From the NCBI GenBank assembly GCA_902595285.1, contig CACJPL010000006.1:16323-80322 (forward strand): DNA of 64,000 nt, given 5' to 3'. Position numbers and translations under genes: made by a program. Under the pieces are notes generated by a model. It was not told the origin of the DNA, made no database searches, and saw nothing but the letters and a program-made list of their open reading frames with translations. This DNA is from an uncultured Pelagibacteraceae bacterium (lineage in GTDB: Bacteria; Pseudomonadota; Alphaproteobacteria; Pelagibacterales; Pelagibacteraceae). Shown piece by piece: positions 28,813 through 37,210 of this stretch (its first letter is position 1; each line of letters opens with the position of its first letter).

Positions 28813-29536
28813 TTTTTTTATCAAGCAAAACTCTTTCCAAATATAATTTTGTTTTATTTTTACATTCAATATAAACTAATGGATAAGGTTCCTGCAGACC
28901 TCTCACTAAATTATAAAAATGTCTTGCATTAAATTTTTTAAAATCTTGTAAGGAAATTTTACTTTGAATTGGTTTCCTTCGATTATAGAAGGTTGCTAAT
29001 CTATGGTTTTGAGGTACTGATTTTAATTTATTTAATTTTTTTAATTTAATAATTTTTTTTGATCCTTTAATTCCTTTTTTTATTATTCTATTTAAGATTT
29101 CATTTAAATACCCATCAAAAGAAATATCTTCTTGAAATAGAATATTTCCACTATCTAAATTTTCCTCCGCATATATGATTGATACTGCGCTTTTTATTTT
29201 ACCATCTAGAATTTGGTTTTGAATAGGGGATCCACCTCTATATTTTGGTAATTTTGATGGATGTAAAATTAAGCATGGTGCTATTTTTCTTATTTCTTTT
29301 GAAATATAATCACTCCATCCATACGCTAAAATTAAATCTGGTGAGAATGATTCAATTATTTTTATGTGTTTTGTTGTAAATTTTTTGTTAATTTTAATTA
29401 ATTTGTTTTTACCTTTTTTTATCTGAATGTTTTTTGTTACCAAGAGAAATGAATTAGTTTTTGATTTGTAATAATCTATCAATTTTGATGTTATTTCATA
29501 ACTCCACTCTCTAGAAATTAAAGATACAATATTCAT
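28805..29536 (-). CDS. Formyltransferase-family protein (probable sugar N-formyltransferase)
   Basis: A 243-residue protein with the 10-formyl-THF-dependent formyltransferase fold. The segment LHPSKLPKYRGGSPIQNQIL contains the HPSxLPxYRG signature, and DSGNILFQEDI supplies the catalytic Asp region. It lacks the C-terminal tRNA-binding domain of methionyl-tRNA formyltransferase (about 310 residues). With neighbouring sugar genes it more likely N-formylates an amino sugar. It overlaps the methyltransferase gene by 4 bases. Confidence 0.8.
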   Translation of the reverse strand: MNIVSLISREWSYEITSKLIDYYKSKTNSFLLVTKNIQIKKGKNKLIKINKKFTTKHIKIIESFSPDLILAYGWSDYISKEIRKIAPCLILHPSKLPKYRGGSPIQNQILDGKIKSAVSIIYAEENLDSGNILFQEDISFDGYLNEILNRIIKKGIKGSKKIIKLKKLNKLKSVPQNHRLATFYNRRKPIQSKISLQDFKKFNARHFYNLVRGLQEPYPLVYIECKNKTKLYLERVLLDKKNE

Positions 29537-30771
29537 ATAATCTTAGGCCTTGGAAATGGTATAATAAACTTTATTTTCTTATTAATCTTTTTTACCTGTT
29601 CAATAATTGATTTTTTATAGTTCCATGCGATTATTAAAACATAATCAATATTATCAGCATTTTTTTTTAAATAATCTAAGTTTTTAATAGGAATTTTTAA
29701 TCCAGGCATAAATTTTCCAGCTCTAAGTGGTGAACCATCAATAATATAATTTATATATTTTTTTTTAATTTTACAGAAATTTAGGAAGGTAGTTCCTCTA
29801 CCAGATGCTCCAAAACCAATAATTTTTTTATTTCTTAAAATAAGTTCATCTAAAATTTTAATTATGTCACTTTTTTGTTTGTTTATTTTTTTTTCAAATT
29901 TTTTAAAATAATTTAAATTTAAATTTTTCTCATTTTTAATCATTTTAAGTAATTTTAAATATTTAATAGGTTTTTTACCTTTTTTTTGAAGAGTTACTCT
30001 AATACTACCACCGTGAACTTTTATATTTTCAATTTTTATTATTTCAAAGCCATATAAATTGAAAAGATATTTAAGAGAGTAAATCGTGTAGTAATTTAAA
30101 TGCTCATGATAAAAAAAATCATATTGGTTAAGTTTTATTAAATCTAGTAAGTAATGTACTTCAATTATTAAATTACCTTTTTCTTTTAATAATATTTTTG
30201 AAGCTTCTACAACTGAATGAATATCATCTATGTGAGCGAAAACATTACTTCCAGTAATAAGATCAAATTTATCATATTTATTTAATATTTTGATTGCATT
30301 TTTTTTATTAAAATATTCATTTATTATTTTAATTCCTTTTTTTCTCGCTAATTTAGAAATATTTTTTGACGGCTCAACTCCAAGGCAAAAAATATTTTTT
30401 GTAGTCTTAAATTGTTTTAATAATATTCCGTCATTACACCCAAATTCCAAAAGTTTAACATTTTTTTTGTTTTTAAATTTTTTTTTAATATCTTTAGCAT
30501 AAGAAATAAAATGTTTGTTTAAAGCAGGAATTGGTGATGACGAATAATTATAAGCACTAAATAAAATTTCTGGATTAATGGAGTCTTTAACTTGAACTAG
30601 TTTGCATTTTTTACAATAATGAAGTTTTAGAGGAACTTTTATTTCTTTTTTATTTAAATCAGTTTTTTTAACAAAATTACCTGCCAAAGGCATTACACCT
30701 AGATTTAAAATAGTATTAATATGTTTATTATTGCAAACTCTGCAGTCTGATCGAAATTTAATTAGTTTCAT
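29533..30771 (-). CDS. SAM-dependent sugar C-methyltransferase-like protein
   Basis: A 412-residue three-domain methyltransferase. The N-terminal zinc-binding part has CRVCNN at 10-15 and CKKCKLVQ near 53-60; the SAM-binding core has LLEFGCNDGILL near 108; the C-terminal domain contains IGFGASGRGTTFLN. This architecture is typical of NDP-hexose 3-C-methyltransferases (TylC3/TcaB9-like). First gene of a three-gene minus-strand operon with the formyltransferase and glycosyltransferase. Very AT-rich, with long lysine and asparagine runs. Confidence 0.82.
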   Translation of the reverse strand: MKLIKFRSDCRVCNNKHINTILNLGVMPLAGNFVKKTDLNKKEIKVPLKLHYCKKCKLVQVKDSINPEILFSAYNYSSSPIPALNKHFISYAKDIKKKFKNKKNVKLLEFGCNDGILLKQFKTTKNIFCLGVEPSKNISKLARKKGIKIINEYFNKKNAIKILNKYDKFDLITGSNVFAHIDDIHSVVEASKILLKEKGNLIIEVHYLLDLIKLNQYDFFYHEHLNYYTIYSLKYLFNLYGFEIIKIENIKVHGGSIRVTLQKKGKKPIKYLKLLKMIKNEKNLNLNYFKKFEKKINKQKSDIIKILDELILRNKKIIGFGASGRGTTFLNFCKIKKKYINYIIDGSPLRAGKFMPGLKIPIKNLDYLKKNADNIDYVLIIAWNYKKSIIEQVKKINKKIKFIIPFPRPKII

Positions 30772-30849
30772 TTAAACTAAACTTTAATTTAATTGTCATA
30801 AAGATATTTTTAAACTAATTAGTATAGTATTAAATATCAATTAAAAATA

Positions 30850-31599
30850 ATGAAAAAAAAAATTTATTTACATTTTTCTGTTGATGATGTTTTTAAATCT
30901 TTAATAGAAATTTCTGATAAAAATATAAAACTAAAAAAACATTGGTTTTTTTCTAAATTCTATAAGTTATGGAAAAAATATAAAATAACTACTAGCTTAT
31001 ATATATTTTATGAGGGTAAGATAAATGGAAGGTTAAGAAGTCTTACCGAAGTAAGAAATATTGCCGAAGAACTTAAAGAAAACTGGATTTTTTTTGGACC
31101 CCATGCTCTTAATTTTTCAAGTCCCCCACATAAATTTCCTGCAAAATCTCAAAAGAAACATATAGCAAAAATTTACAAAGAAATTCAAAGATTTACTGGA
31201 AAAAAATATTTTACAAAACAAGTAAGATTACACGAATACTCAGAGTCCTACGAATTAAAAAACTTTTTTAATTACTACAAGGTTACTTCATTGTTTAGTA
31301 CTGATAAAATTATAGGTGCTCACAGATTGCCAGTAAGTAATAGAAACCAATTACTTAAAACTGGAAAAACTATTTATAAAAAATTAAGATTTGTAAGAAC
31401 CGATTTAAGAATTGAGATGATGGTTAATAATAGCAAAATTAAAAATGAAAATATGATTTCTGAAATTTTAAATAAAAGAAATTTTATAACAATTTATACT
31501 CATGAAATAGAATTAAAAAAAAATAAATGTTCTAAGAATTTAATTGATACTATAGGATTTTTATCAAAAAATTACTATCTATTGTCCATGAAACCGTGA
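30850..31599 (+). CDS. Polysaccharide-deacetylase-like protein of unknown function
   Basis: A 249-residue protein with no signal peptide. The opening YLHFSVDDVFKSL resembles the first NodB motif (TFDD), FFGPHALNF near 80 could replace the second (HxxxH) motif, and ITIYTHEIEL ends the barrel. The resemblance is partial, so activity is uncertain. It stands alone on the plus strand between two minus-strand sugar genes and converges on the CapE-like gene. Base composition is like the rest of the islet. Confidence 0.5.
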   Translation: MKKKIYLHFSVDDVFKSLIEISDKNIKLKKHWFFSKFYKLWKKYKITTSLYIFYEGKINGRLRSLTEVRNIAEELKENWIFFGPHALNFSSPPHKFPAKSQKKHIAKIYKEIQRFTGKKYFTKQVRLHEYSESYELKNFFNYYKVTSLFSTDKIIGAHRLPVSNRNQLLKTGKTIYKKLRFVRTDLRIEMMVNNSKIKNENMISEILNKRNFITIYTHEIELKKNKCSKNLIDTIGFLSKNYYLLSMKP

Positions 31600-31600
31600 T

Positions 31601-31618
31601 ATTTTTCTTAAGAAAAAT
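31601..31618. terminator. Possible bidirectional terminator hairpin
   Basis: The 18-base palindrome ATTTTTCTTAAGAAAAAT lies exactly between two convergent genes, with 1 and 2 bases to the stops on either side. Both strands would give an A-tract, hairpin and T-tract. The stem is weak (only two G:C pairs), so the call is tentative. Confidence 0.35.
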
Positions 31619-31620
31619 TT

Positions 31621-32634
31621 CTATTTAATTAATTTTAAGTTTGTTTGATTGGTTTTTTTTAAAAGCTTGATTATTTCCTCAACTTTAAGTCTATATGTAT
31701 TATTTGACGAATATGCTTCTGTCAATTTACTTATTTTATTTTTATTTTGATGTATATCATAATTAATGTTTCTTAAATCTGCTGGAATTCTAAAATATTT
31801 TTTTTCATCTTTTGCTTTAGCCATTTCTTCAGACGTACAGAGACTTTCATGAATTTTTTCTCCATGTCTTGGGCCTATGATTTTAATTTTGTTATTTTTC
31901 TTAAAAATTCTAAGCAATGCAATAGCTATATTTTTAATTGTTGCTGCAGGAGATTTTTGAACATAGATGTCTCCGTTTTTCCCATTAATAAAAGCTTCTT
32001 TGACTAAATTAACTGAGTCTTCAAGTGACATCATAAATCTTGTCATATTTGGATCAGTTAAGGTAAGTTCTTGACCATTATTTATCCTATTTATTAAAAA
32101 GGGAATTAAGCTTCCTCTTGAAAACATAACGTTCCCATATCTTGTAACACAAATAGAACAATTAATTTTTTTTGTTAATACATCCCTAGCTTTTGAAATT
32201 GCAACTTTTTCCATCATAGCCTTAGATATGCCCATAGCGTTTATTGGATAAACTGCCTTATCAGTACTTAGAACAACAATTTTTTTTACTCCATTTTCAA
32301 TCGATGCATCAATAATATTTGAAGTTCCAATCACATTTGTTTTGTAAGCTTCAAGAGGAAAAAATTCACAAGTGGGAACCTGTTTTAAAGCGGCTGCTTG
32401 AAAAACATAGTCTACTTTCCTAGTACAAGATAAAGTAGATTTATAATCTCTTACATCACCGATGATATAACTCACTCTTTTATCTTTAAGAGATCGCCTA
32501 AGATCTTCTTGTTTTTTTTCATCTCTACTAAATATTCTAATTTCCTTAACTTTAGTTTTAATTAGACTTTTAAGCATTTGGGTTCCAAATGAACCAGTTC
32601 CACCAGAAATTAGGATAATTTTGTTTGAAAACAT
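31621..32634 (-). CDS. UDP-GlcNAc 4,6-dehydratase-like polysaccharide biosynthesis protein (CapE/WbjB type)
   Basis: Extended short-chain dehydrogenase of 337 residues, with GGTGSFGTQM at 11-20, STDKAVYPINAMG at 123-135 and a C-terminal GPRHGEKIHESL segment. The usual catalytic YxxxK is MGISK (134-138), with Met in place of Tyr, as in CapE/WbjB enzymes that act as inverting 4,6-dehydratases on UDP-GlcNAc. It likely makes an amino-sugar precursor for the islet. Confidence 0.85.
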   Translation of the reverse strand: MFSNKIILISGGTGSFGTQMLKSLIKTKVKEIRIFSRDEKKQEDLRRSLKDKRVSYIIGDVRDYKSTLSCTRKVDYVFQAAALKQVPTCEFFPLEAYKTNVIGTSNIIDASIENGVKKIVVLSTDKAVYPINAMGISKAMMEKVAISKARDVLTKKINCSICVTRYGNVMFSRGSLIPFLINRINNGQELTLTDPNMTRFMMSLEDSVNLVKEAFINGKNGDIYVQKSPAATIKNIAIALLRIFKKNNKIKIIGPRHGEKIHESLCTSEEMAKAKDEKKYFRIPADLRNINYDIHQNKNKISKLTEAYSSNNTYRLKVEEIIKLLKKTNQTNLKLIK

Positions 32635-32723
32635 AACTGTAATTTTCTATATTTTTTTTTAGAGAGTTTCAACGATTAGTATTGCTAATAATTTTAAAAA
32701 ACAGTATTTTTTATTTTATAAAA

Positions 32724-32798
32724 GCGGGCATAGCTCAGTGGTAGAGCGTCTCGTTGCCAACGAGAAGGTCGAGGGTTCGACCCCCTTTGCCCGCTCCA
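32724..32798 (+). tRNA. tRNA-Gly (anticodon GCC)
   Basis: A 75-base cloverleaf folds cleanly. The acceptor GCGGGCA pairs with TGCCCGC, the D arm is GCTC...GAGC, the anticodon stem TCTCG/CGAGA carries the loop TTGCCAA with anticodon GCC, the T loop is GTTCGAC, and a genomic CCA follows discriminator T. It decodes GGC and GGU. It stands at the right edge of the sugar islet, a common insertion location, but no repeated 3' fragment was seen. Confidence 0.97.
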
Positions 32799-32804
32799 GA
32801 CACT

Positions 32805-33719
32805 GTGATAAAATCAAAATTTTTAACATCAATTTTTCAAAGATATCTCGAAAAGAATGACATTAGAAAATTTAGAGATAGTTTTTTTTATTATATAGTT
32901 TTTAGAGTCATCAAAAATTTTTTAATAAATGATTTAATTTTAAAAATATATGATTTCAAAGTTTATGGGAGTATAAATAAAAATAAAACGTCATATTTTT
33001 TGTTAAAAAAAGGTGATTTTGGTGACAATCATGAACTAAATACAATTAAAAAAATCTCTAAGAGAAAAAAATTAATATTTATTGATTGTGGATGTAATTA
33101 CGGTTTTTATTCTCTATATACTGCTTCATTATCAGAAAGGAACAAAATTATATCAATCGAAGCTTCAAAAAATACTTTAAATGAATTTATTAAAAATCTA
33201 AAATTAAATAATTTTAAAAACATAAATTTTTTTAACAATGCAGTTTCAAATTCAGATGGGGAAAATATCTTATTTAATGAGAGTGTAAATGATTGGGAAA
33301 GCTCTCAAACACACACTAATTTTAATTTTAATTCAGCTTTAAAAGTTAAATCGATAAAAATTGATAATTTATTACATAAGTATTTTTTAGATGATTATGC
33401 TGTAGTTATAAAATTAGATATAGAAGGCAATGAAATAAATGCAATTAAAGGTTCCTTGGAAGTAATAAAAAAAAAAGATCCTCTCATTATTATAGAATTT
33501 TCTAAATATATTTTTGAGAATATGGACAATATTGACTATTTAAAGAATTTTTTAATTAAATATGATTATTCTATATATAATACAAATTGTAAAAAAATAA
33601 GTTTAGAAAGTATTTTGTATATGTTAAAAAATTTAAAGAAAAAGCATAAAACAATAAGTAATTTTTATTTAATAAAAAACAATTCAGAAAATAGTAAAAT
33701 GTTTCTTTCGAATGAGTGA
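32805..33719 (+). CDS. FkbM-family methyltransferase
   Basis: A SAM-dependent O-methyltransferase of about 304 residues. The SAM loop is FIDCGCNYGFYSL and the acidic strand is IISIEASKNT, with the FkbM signature KLDIEGNEINAIKG and LIIIEFSKYIF later. The frame runs back into the tRNA, where its apparent N-terminus MPTRRSRVRPPLPAP is only translated tRNA sequence. I chose the GTG at 32805, six bases after the CCA end. Probably modifies a surface glycan. Overlaps the next gene by 8 bases. Confidence 0.82.
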   Translation: MIKSKFLTSIFQRYLEKNDIRKFRDSFFYYIVFRVIKNFLINDLILKIYDFKVYGSINKNKTSYFLLKKGDFGDNHELNTIKKISKRKKLIFIDCGCNYGFYSLYTASLSERNKIISIEASKNTLNEFIKNLKLNNFKNINFFNNAVSNSDGENILFNESVNDWESSQTHTNFNFNSALKVKSIKIDNLLHKYFLDDYAVVIKLDIEGNEINAIKGSLEVIKKKDPLIIIEFSKYIFENMDNIDYLKNFLIKYDYSIYNTNCKKISLESILYMLKNLKKKHKTISNFYLIKNNSENSKMFLSNE

Positions 33720-34056
33720 TTTAGCAAGCAAAAAATGTGTGCCATGTGAGGGGAATATACCCCCTTTTAATTCGGACGAAATTCATAAATATTTAAAAAA
33801 AGTTGATGGTTGGGAAGTTCTGGAAGATAAAATTGATGGGTATCACTTAATTAAAAATTTTAAATTTGATAATTTTTTACAAAGTCAGGAATTTGTAAAT
33901 AAAGTTGGTTTAATTGCTGAACAAGAAGGTCATCATCCTGACTTATGGTTTGGGTGGGGATATGCGAGAATTAAAATATTTACCCACGCAATTAAAGGAT
34001 TAGCAGAGAGCGATTTTATTCTTGCTGCAAAAATAGATAAAATTGCTAATGTCTAA
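33712..34056 (+). CDS. Pterin-4a-carbinolamine dehydratase family protein
   Basis: A 114-residue PhhB/PCD-fold protein: N-terminal KKCVPCEG, DGWEVLED, then AEQEGHHPDLWFGWGYARIKIFTH, which holds the conserved EGHHP active-site motif. It would dehydrate 4a-hydroxytetrahydropterin after aromatic hydroxylation, or serve in molybdopterin chemistry. No phenylalanine hydroxylase is in the window. It overlaps purH convergently by 11 bases. Confidence 0.93.
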   Translation: MSDLASKKCVPCEGNIPPFNSDEIHKYLKKVDGWEVLEDKIDGYHLIKNFKFDNFLQSQEFVNKVGLIAEQEGHHPDLWFGWGYARIKIFTHAIKGLAESDFILAAKIDKIANV

Positions 34057-35581
34057 AGTGCCGTGTTTTTGAAAAAATTAACACAGTATCAGTTTCATTT
34101 GCAAAGTTAATTATTTCTTTATCTCGTATTGAGCCAGATGGTTGAATAACAGCCTTAACACCTGATTGTACTAACTTTTCTATGCCATCAACAAATGGAA
34201 AAAATGCATCAGAAGCAGCCACTAAATTATTTTTAGTTAAATTGAATTTTTTCATTTTATCAATTGCAATTTGACAACTATCTAATCTACTGGGTTGACC
34301 AGAACCAATTCCGACAGTTGTCTGATTACTTGCTAGCACTATTGCATTTGATTTAACATATCTACTTATATTAAATGCAAAAATAAGATCTTTAAGTTGT
34401 TTTGAGGTAGGTTTTCGTTTAGAGACAATTTTAAAATTTTTAATTGTAAATTTATTTAGGTCTTCTGATTGAATCAATATATTTTCATTAAAAGAAACAA
34501 ATCTAAGAATTTCCTCTAAAGTATAATTAGTTGCATCGATTAATCTCAAGTTTTTTCTAGTTTTTAATATTTTTATAGCATTATTATCAAATCCATTTGC
34601 AATTATTACTTCTAAGAATATTTTTTTTAGCTCAACAGCTATATTTCTGGTAACTTTAAAATTAAAAGAAACTATTCCTCCAAAAGCACTAACAGGATCA
34701 CACGATAGAGCAGATTTATAACTCTCTAAATGATTGCTTTTTGTAGAAACACCGCAAGGGTTTGCGTGTTTAACTATTACAGTCCCCTTATTTTTTGGTA
34801 AGGATTTTGAAATGGTTATAGCACTAAATATATCATTATAATTATTATAACTCAGCTGCTTTCCATGAATTTGTTTTAAATTTGTTTTTGTATTCGTTTT
34901 ATAAATTGCGCTTTCTTGATGAGGATTTTCTCCATATCTAAGTTTTTCAATTAGATTTCCATGAAAAACTTTTTTTCTAGGTAAAACAGTATTCGTTTTT
35001 TTATTAAAATAGTTTGAAATTAGAGAATCGTAATAAGCTGTTTCTGAAAAAGCTATTCTTGATAGTTTTTCTCTAAAATTTAAAGTGGTATATCCTTTAT
35101 TTTTTTTTATTTCTTGAATAAATTCTTCGTACTGGTCTGGAGATGTAATTACTGTTACATCATTATAGTTTTTGGCTGCAGACCTTACCATTGTAGGACC
35201 ACCTACATCTATATTTTCAATAATTTTATTATGGTTCTTTGTTTTTTTTAAAGTGTTTTCAAACGGATAAAAATTAACAATTACTAAATCAATATTTTCA
35301 AAATTATAATTTTTCAAATCTTCTAGATGAGATTTTTTTTTTCTTTTATTTAAAATACCCGCATGTATTTTAGGATGAAGAGTTTTAACTCGACCATCTA
35401 AAATTTCTGGCGAATTAGTAAATTCAGACACTTCAATACATTTAAATTTTAATTTTTTGATTTTTTTATAGGTCCCCCCTGAGCTGATTATTTTTATTTT
35501 ATTTCTTTTTAAAATATTTAATAGTGGTTTTAAGTTTTTTTTGTCAGATACTGAAATGAGAGCTGTTTTGATTTTTTTCAT
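34046..35581 (-). CDS. purH: Bifunctional AICAR transformylase / IMP cyclohydrolase
   Basis: Catalyses the last two steps of IMP synthesis. It has 511 residues: an N-terminal MGS-fold IMP cyclohydrolase (ALISVSDKKN, LDGRVKTLHPKIHAGIL) and a C-terminal AICAR transformylase (LRYGENPHQ, VKHANPCGVS, SDAFFPF). It also consumes the AICAR released by HisF. Its start overlaps the heparinase-like stop by one base. Confidence 0.97.
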   Translation of the reverse strand: MKKIKTALISVSDKKNLKPLLNILKRNKIKIISSGGTYKKIKKLKFKCIEVSEFTNSPEILDGRVKTLHPKIHAGILNKRKKKSHLEDLKNYNFENIDLVIVNFYPFENTLKKTKNHNKIIENIDVGGPTMVRSAAKNYNDVTVITSPDQYEEFIQEIKKNKGYTTLNFREKLSRIAFSETAYYDSLISNYFNKKTNTVLPRKKVFHGNLIEKLRYGENPHQESAIYKTNTKTNLKQIHGKQLSYNNYNDIFSAITISKSLPKNKGTVIVKHANPCGVSTKSNHLESYKSALSCDPVSAFGGIVSFNFKVTRNIAVELKKIFLEVIIANGFDNNAIKILKTRKNLRLIDATNYTLEEILRFVSFNENILIQSEDLNKFTIKNFKIVSKRKPTSKQLKDLIFAFNISRYVKSNAIVLASNQTTVGIGSGQPSRLDSCQIAIDKMKKFNLTKNNLVAASDAFFPFVDGIEKLVQSGVKAVIQPSGSIRDKEIINFANETDTVLIFSKTRHFRH

Positions 35582-37206
35582 TATAATTTACTTATCTCCC
35601 ACTTTATTAACTGTTCTTTTTCGTTATTCATACCTGAGATAAAAATATTTTGGTTTTCTTTATATAAATTTTTATTACCGAAATATAAACCATTATCAAT
35701 ATTAATATCAAAGTTATCACAACTAAATTTCCAACCTTCTTGTTCTAATTCAATTAGTATAGATTTGTTATCTTGTGTTTTCATTACTTTTGAATTCGGA
35801 TCAAGATGAAATCTAATATCAAATTTAATTTCTTTATTTGAATTTTTTCTAAATAATTTATCATAGCCTACAAATTTCATTTGTTCTGGGTAGAACTCAA
35901 TTTCTCTCTCATAAATGGCTCCAAATTTAATTAAATATCCATCATGTGTACTTGATATTTTCCAATAATTATTCTCAAAAACCACATTTTTTTTTGATAC
36001 CTTCAGTCCTTTATCAACAATCAAATTTTTTTGATGCTTAATAAAATTGCAAGAAGAATAATCCTCAATAGTTAAAGCGCAATGTAAAGCTGTGCTCCTA
36101 GATAATTTATTAAATTTATTATTTATATTTGGGTAATAACCTGAATTTGAAATTAATTTTTTATTATTAGAAAATATTTCAAATGATAAAGCTCCTGCCT
36201 GATAGTCGTTAGAAAATATTTTGCTAGGGCTAGATCCAATATCAGCGGCAAGAATTATTTTTTTATTTTTTAATATTGCATATCCACCAAGTTCATTGAT
36301 TTGATTTTTAAAAGTATAACCAAACCTTTTTAAGTATTGATCAAATTCTGTATTTTCAGAAGAATAATTACCATTAAAAAAAATATCTTGTTTAATATTT
36401 TGCCATATGAAAGCATAACTTGACCCTAAATAATAAATAGTTTCATTAATATATTCGGGAATTAAACTTTGAGATTCTTTAAACCACTCTCTAATAATTA
36501 TAAAGTATTTTAAATAAAATATTAATTGTCTGATATTTCTTGATTTTGGAAAACCCTGGTTGTCAATTGAGGATTTAATAATTTTTCTTAATAAATTTAA
36601 TCCGTTATCGAGATATTGTTTATGATTTTTATAAGCTAATCCAGTCAGAATTATTGCAGCACACCCAATCATCTTATTTTCTACCTCTGTTGAGTTTTTT
36701 ATTTCATTTAATAAATGGTTAGTCTGTTTTTGAATCATGTGATCAAATGTAGATCTATATTCTTGATCACTATCTTCATAAGTAATTTGGTGATTTGATA
36801 ACCACGAGATAATTCTTTTTGCTGTTAAATCAAATTCCCAACTTTTTTTTTGGTATTTACTGTTATTTGAAATCCAATTTTTTATAACTATCTGTGTCGT
36901 TTTTTTAGAGGATTTTAAATCTAAGCTGAAAAACCAAAAAAAGTTATTTAATTTTTCATATTCCTTTGTACTTAAATTATTTTGCCAAATCGACTCGATA
37001 GCAAAATCTTCAATTTTATATTTTTTATTTTGATATTTAATTATAGAAGAAAGTAAATGAGGGCTTGGTTTATATTCAAAACCAATGTCAAAAGTTTTAG
37101 ATATTTTTTTTTCGTAAAAATTTGAATTCTTATAAATAGATTTAAAACTTTTTTTTATTTTAAAATAAAATTGACCTAAAATGCCTAAGGAATTTGTAAT
37201 AATCAT
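35581..37206 (-). CDS. Heparinase II/III family protein
   Basis: A 541-residue protein with an N-terminal alpha/alpha barrel region (RIISWLSNH, HLLNEIKNSTEVENKMIGCA pattern) and a C-terminal beta-rich domain (ILAADIGSSPSKIFSNDYQAGALSFE, STALHCALTIED). This is the layout of the alphaproteobacterial heparinase II/III-like family found between purH and rsmB/rpe. No clear signal peptide. It may act on uronic-acid-containing glycans, but the substrate is unproven. One-base overlap with purH, 4-base gap from rpe. Confidence 0.82.
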   Translation of the reverse strand: MIITNSLGILGQFYFKIKKSFKSIYKNSNFYEKKISKTFDIGFEYKPSPHLLSSIIKYQNKKYKIEDFAIESIWQNNLSTKEYEKLNNFFWFFSLDLKSSKKTTQIVIKNWISNNSKYQKKSWEFDLTAKRIISWLSNHQITYEDSDQEYRSTFDHMIQKQTNHLLNEIKNSTEVENKMIGCAAIILTGLAYKNHKQYLDNGLNLLRKIIKSSIDNQGFPKSRNIRQLIFYLKYFIIIREWFKESQSLIPEYINETIYYLGSSYAFIWQNIKQDIFFNGNYSSENTEFDQYLKRFGYTFKNQINELGGYAILKNKKIILAADIGSSPSKIFSNDYQAGALSFEIFSNNKKLISNSGYYPNINNKFNKLSRSTALHCALTIEDYSSCNFIKHQKNLIVDKGLKVSKKNVVFENNYWKISSTHDGYLIKFGAIYEREIEFYPEQMKFVGYDKLFRKNSNKEIKFDIRFHLDPNSKVMKTQDNKSILIELEQEGWKFSCDNFDINIDNGLYFGNKNLYKENQNIFISGMNNEKEQLIKWEISKL

Positions 37207-37210
37207 TAAC

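Noticed and set aside
28813..28869. Longer N-terminus of the glycosyltransferase-like protein
   Set aside because: It would overlap the formyltransferase by 65 bases, while an internal ATG at 28812 leaves the usual 8-base overlap.
29881..29960. Low-complexity A/T runs as repeats
   Set aside because: They encode Lys/Asn/Phe-rich protein in AT-extreme genes; there is no regular unit, and no CRISPR-like spacing anywhere in the window.
32724..32798. tRNA-Gly as an integrase attachment site
   Set aside because: No integrase gene and no repeated copy of the tRNA 3' end were seen in the window.
32754..32804. Upstream start of the FkbM gene inside tRNA-Gly
   Set aside because: The residues are translated tRNA sequence; a GTG just after the tRNA is more plausible.
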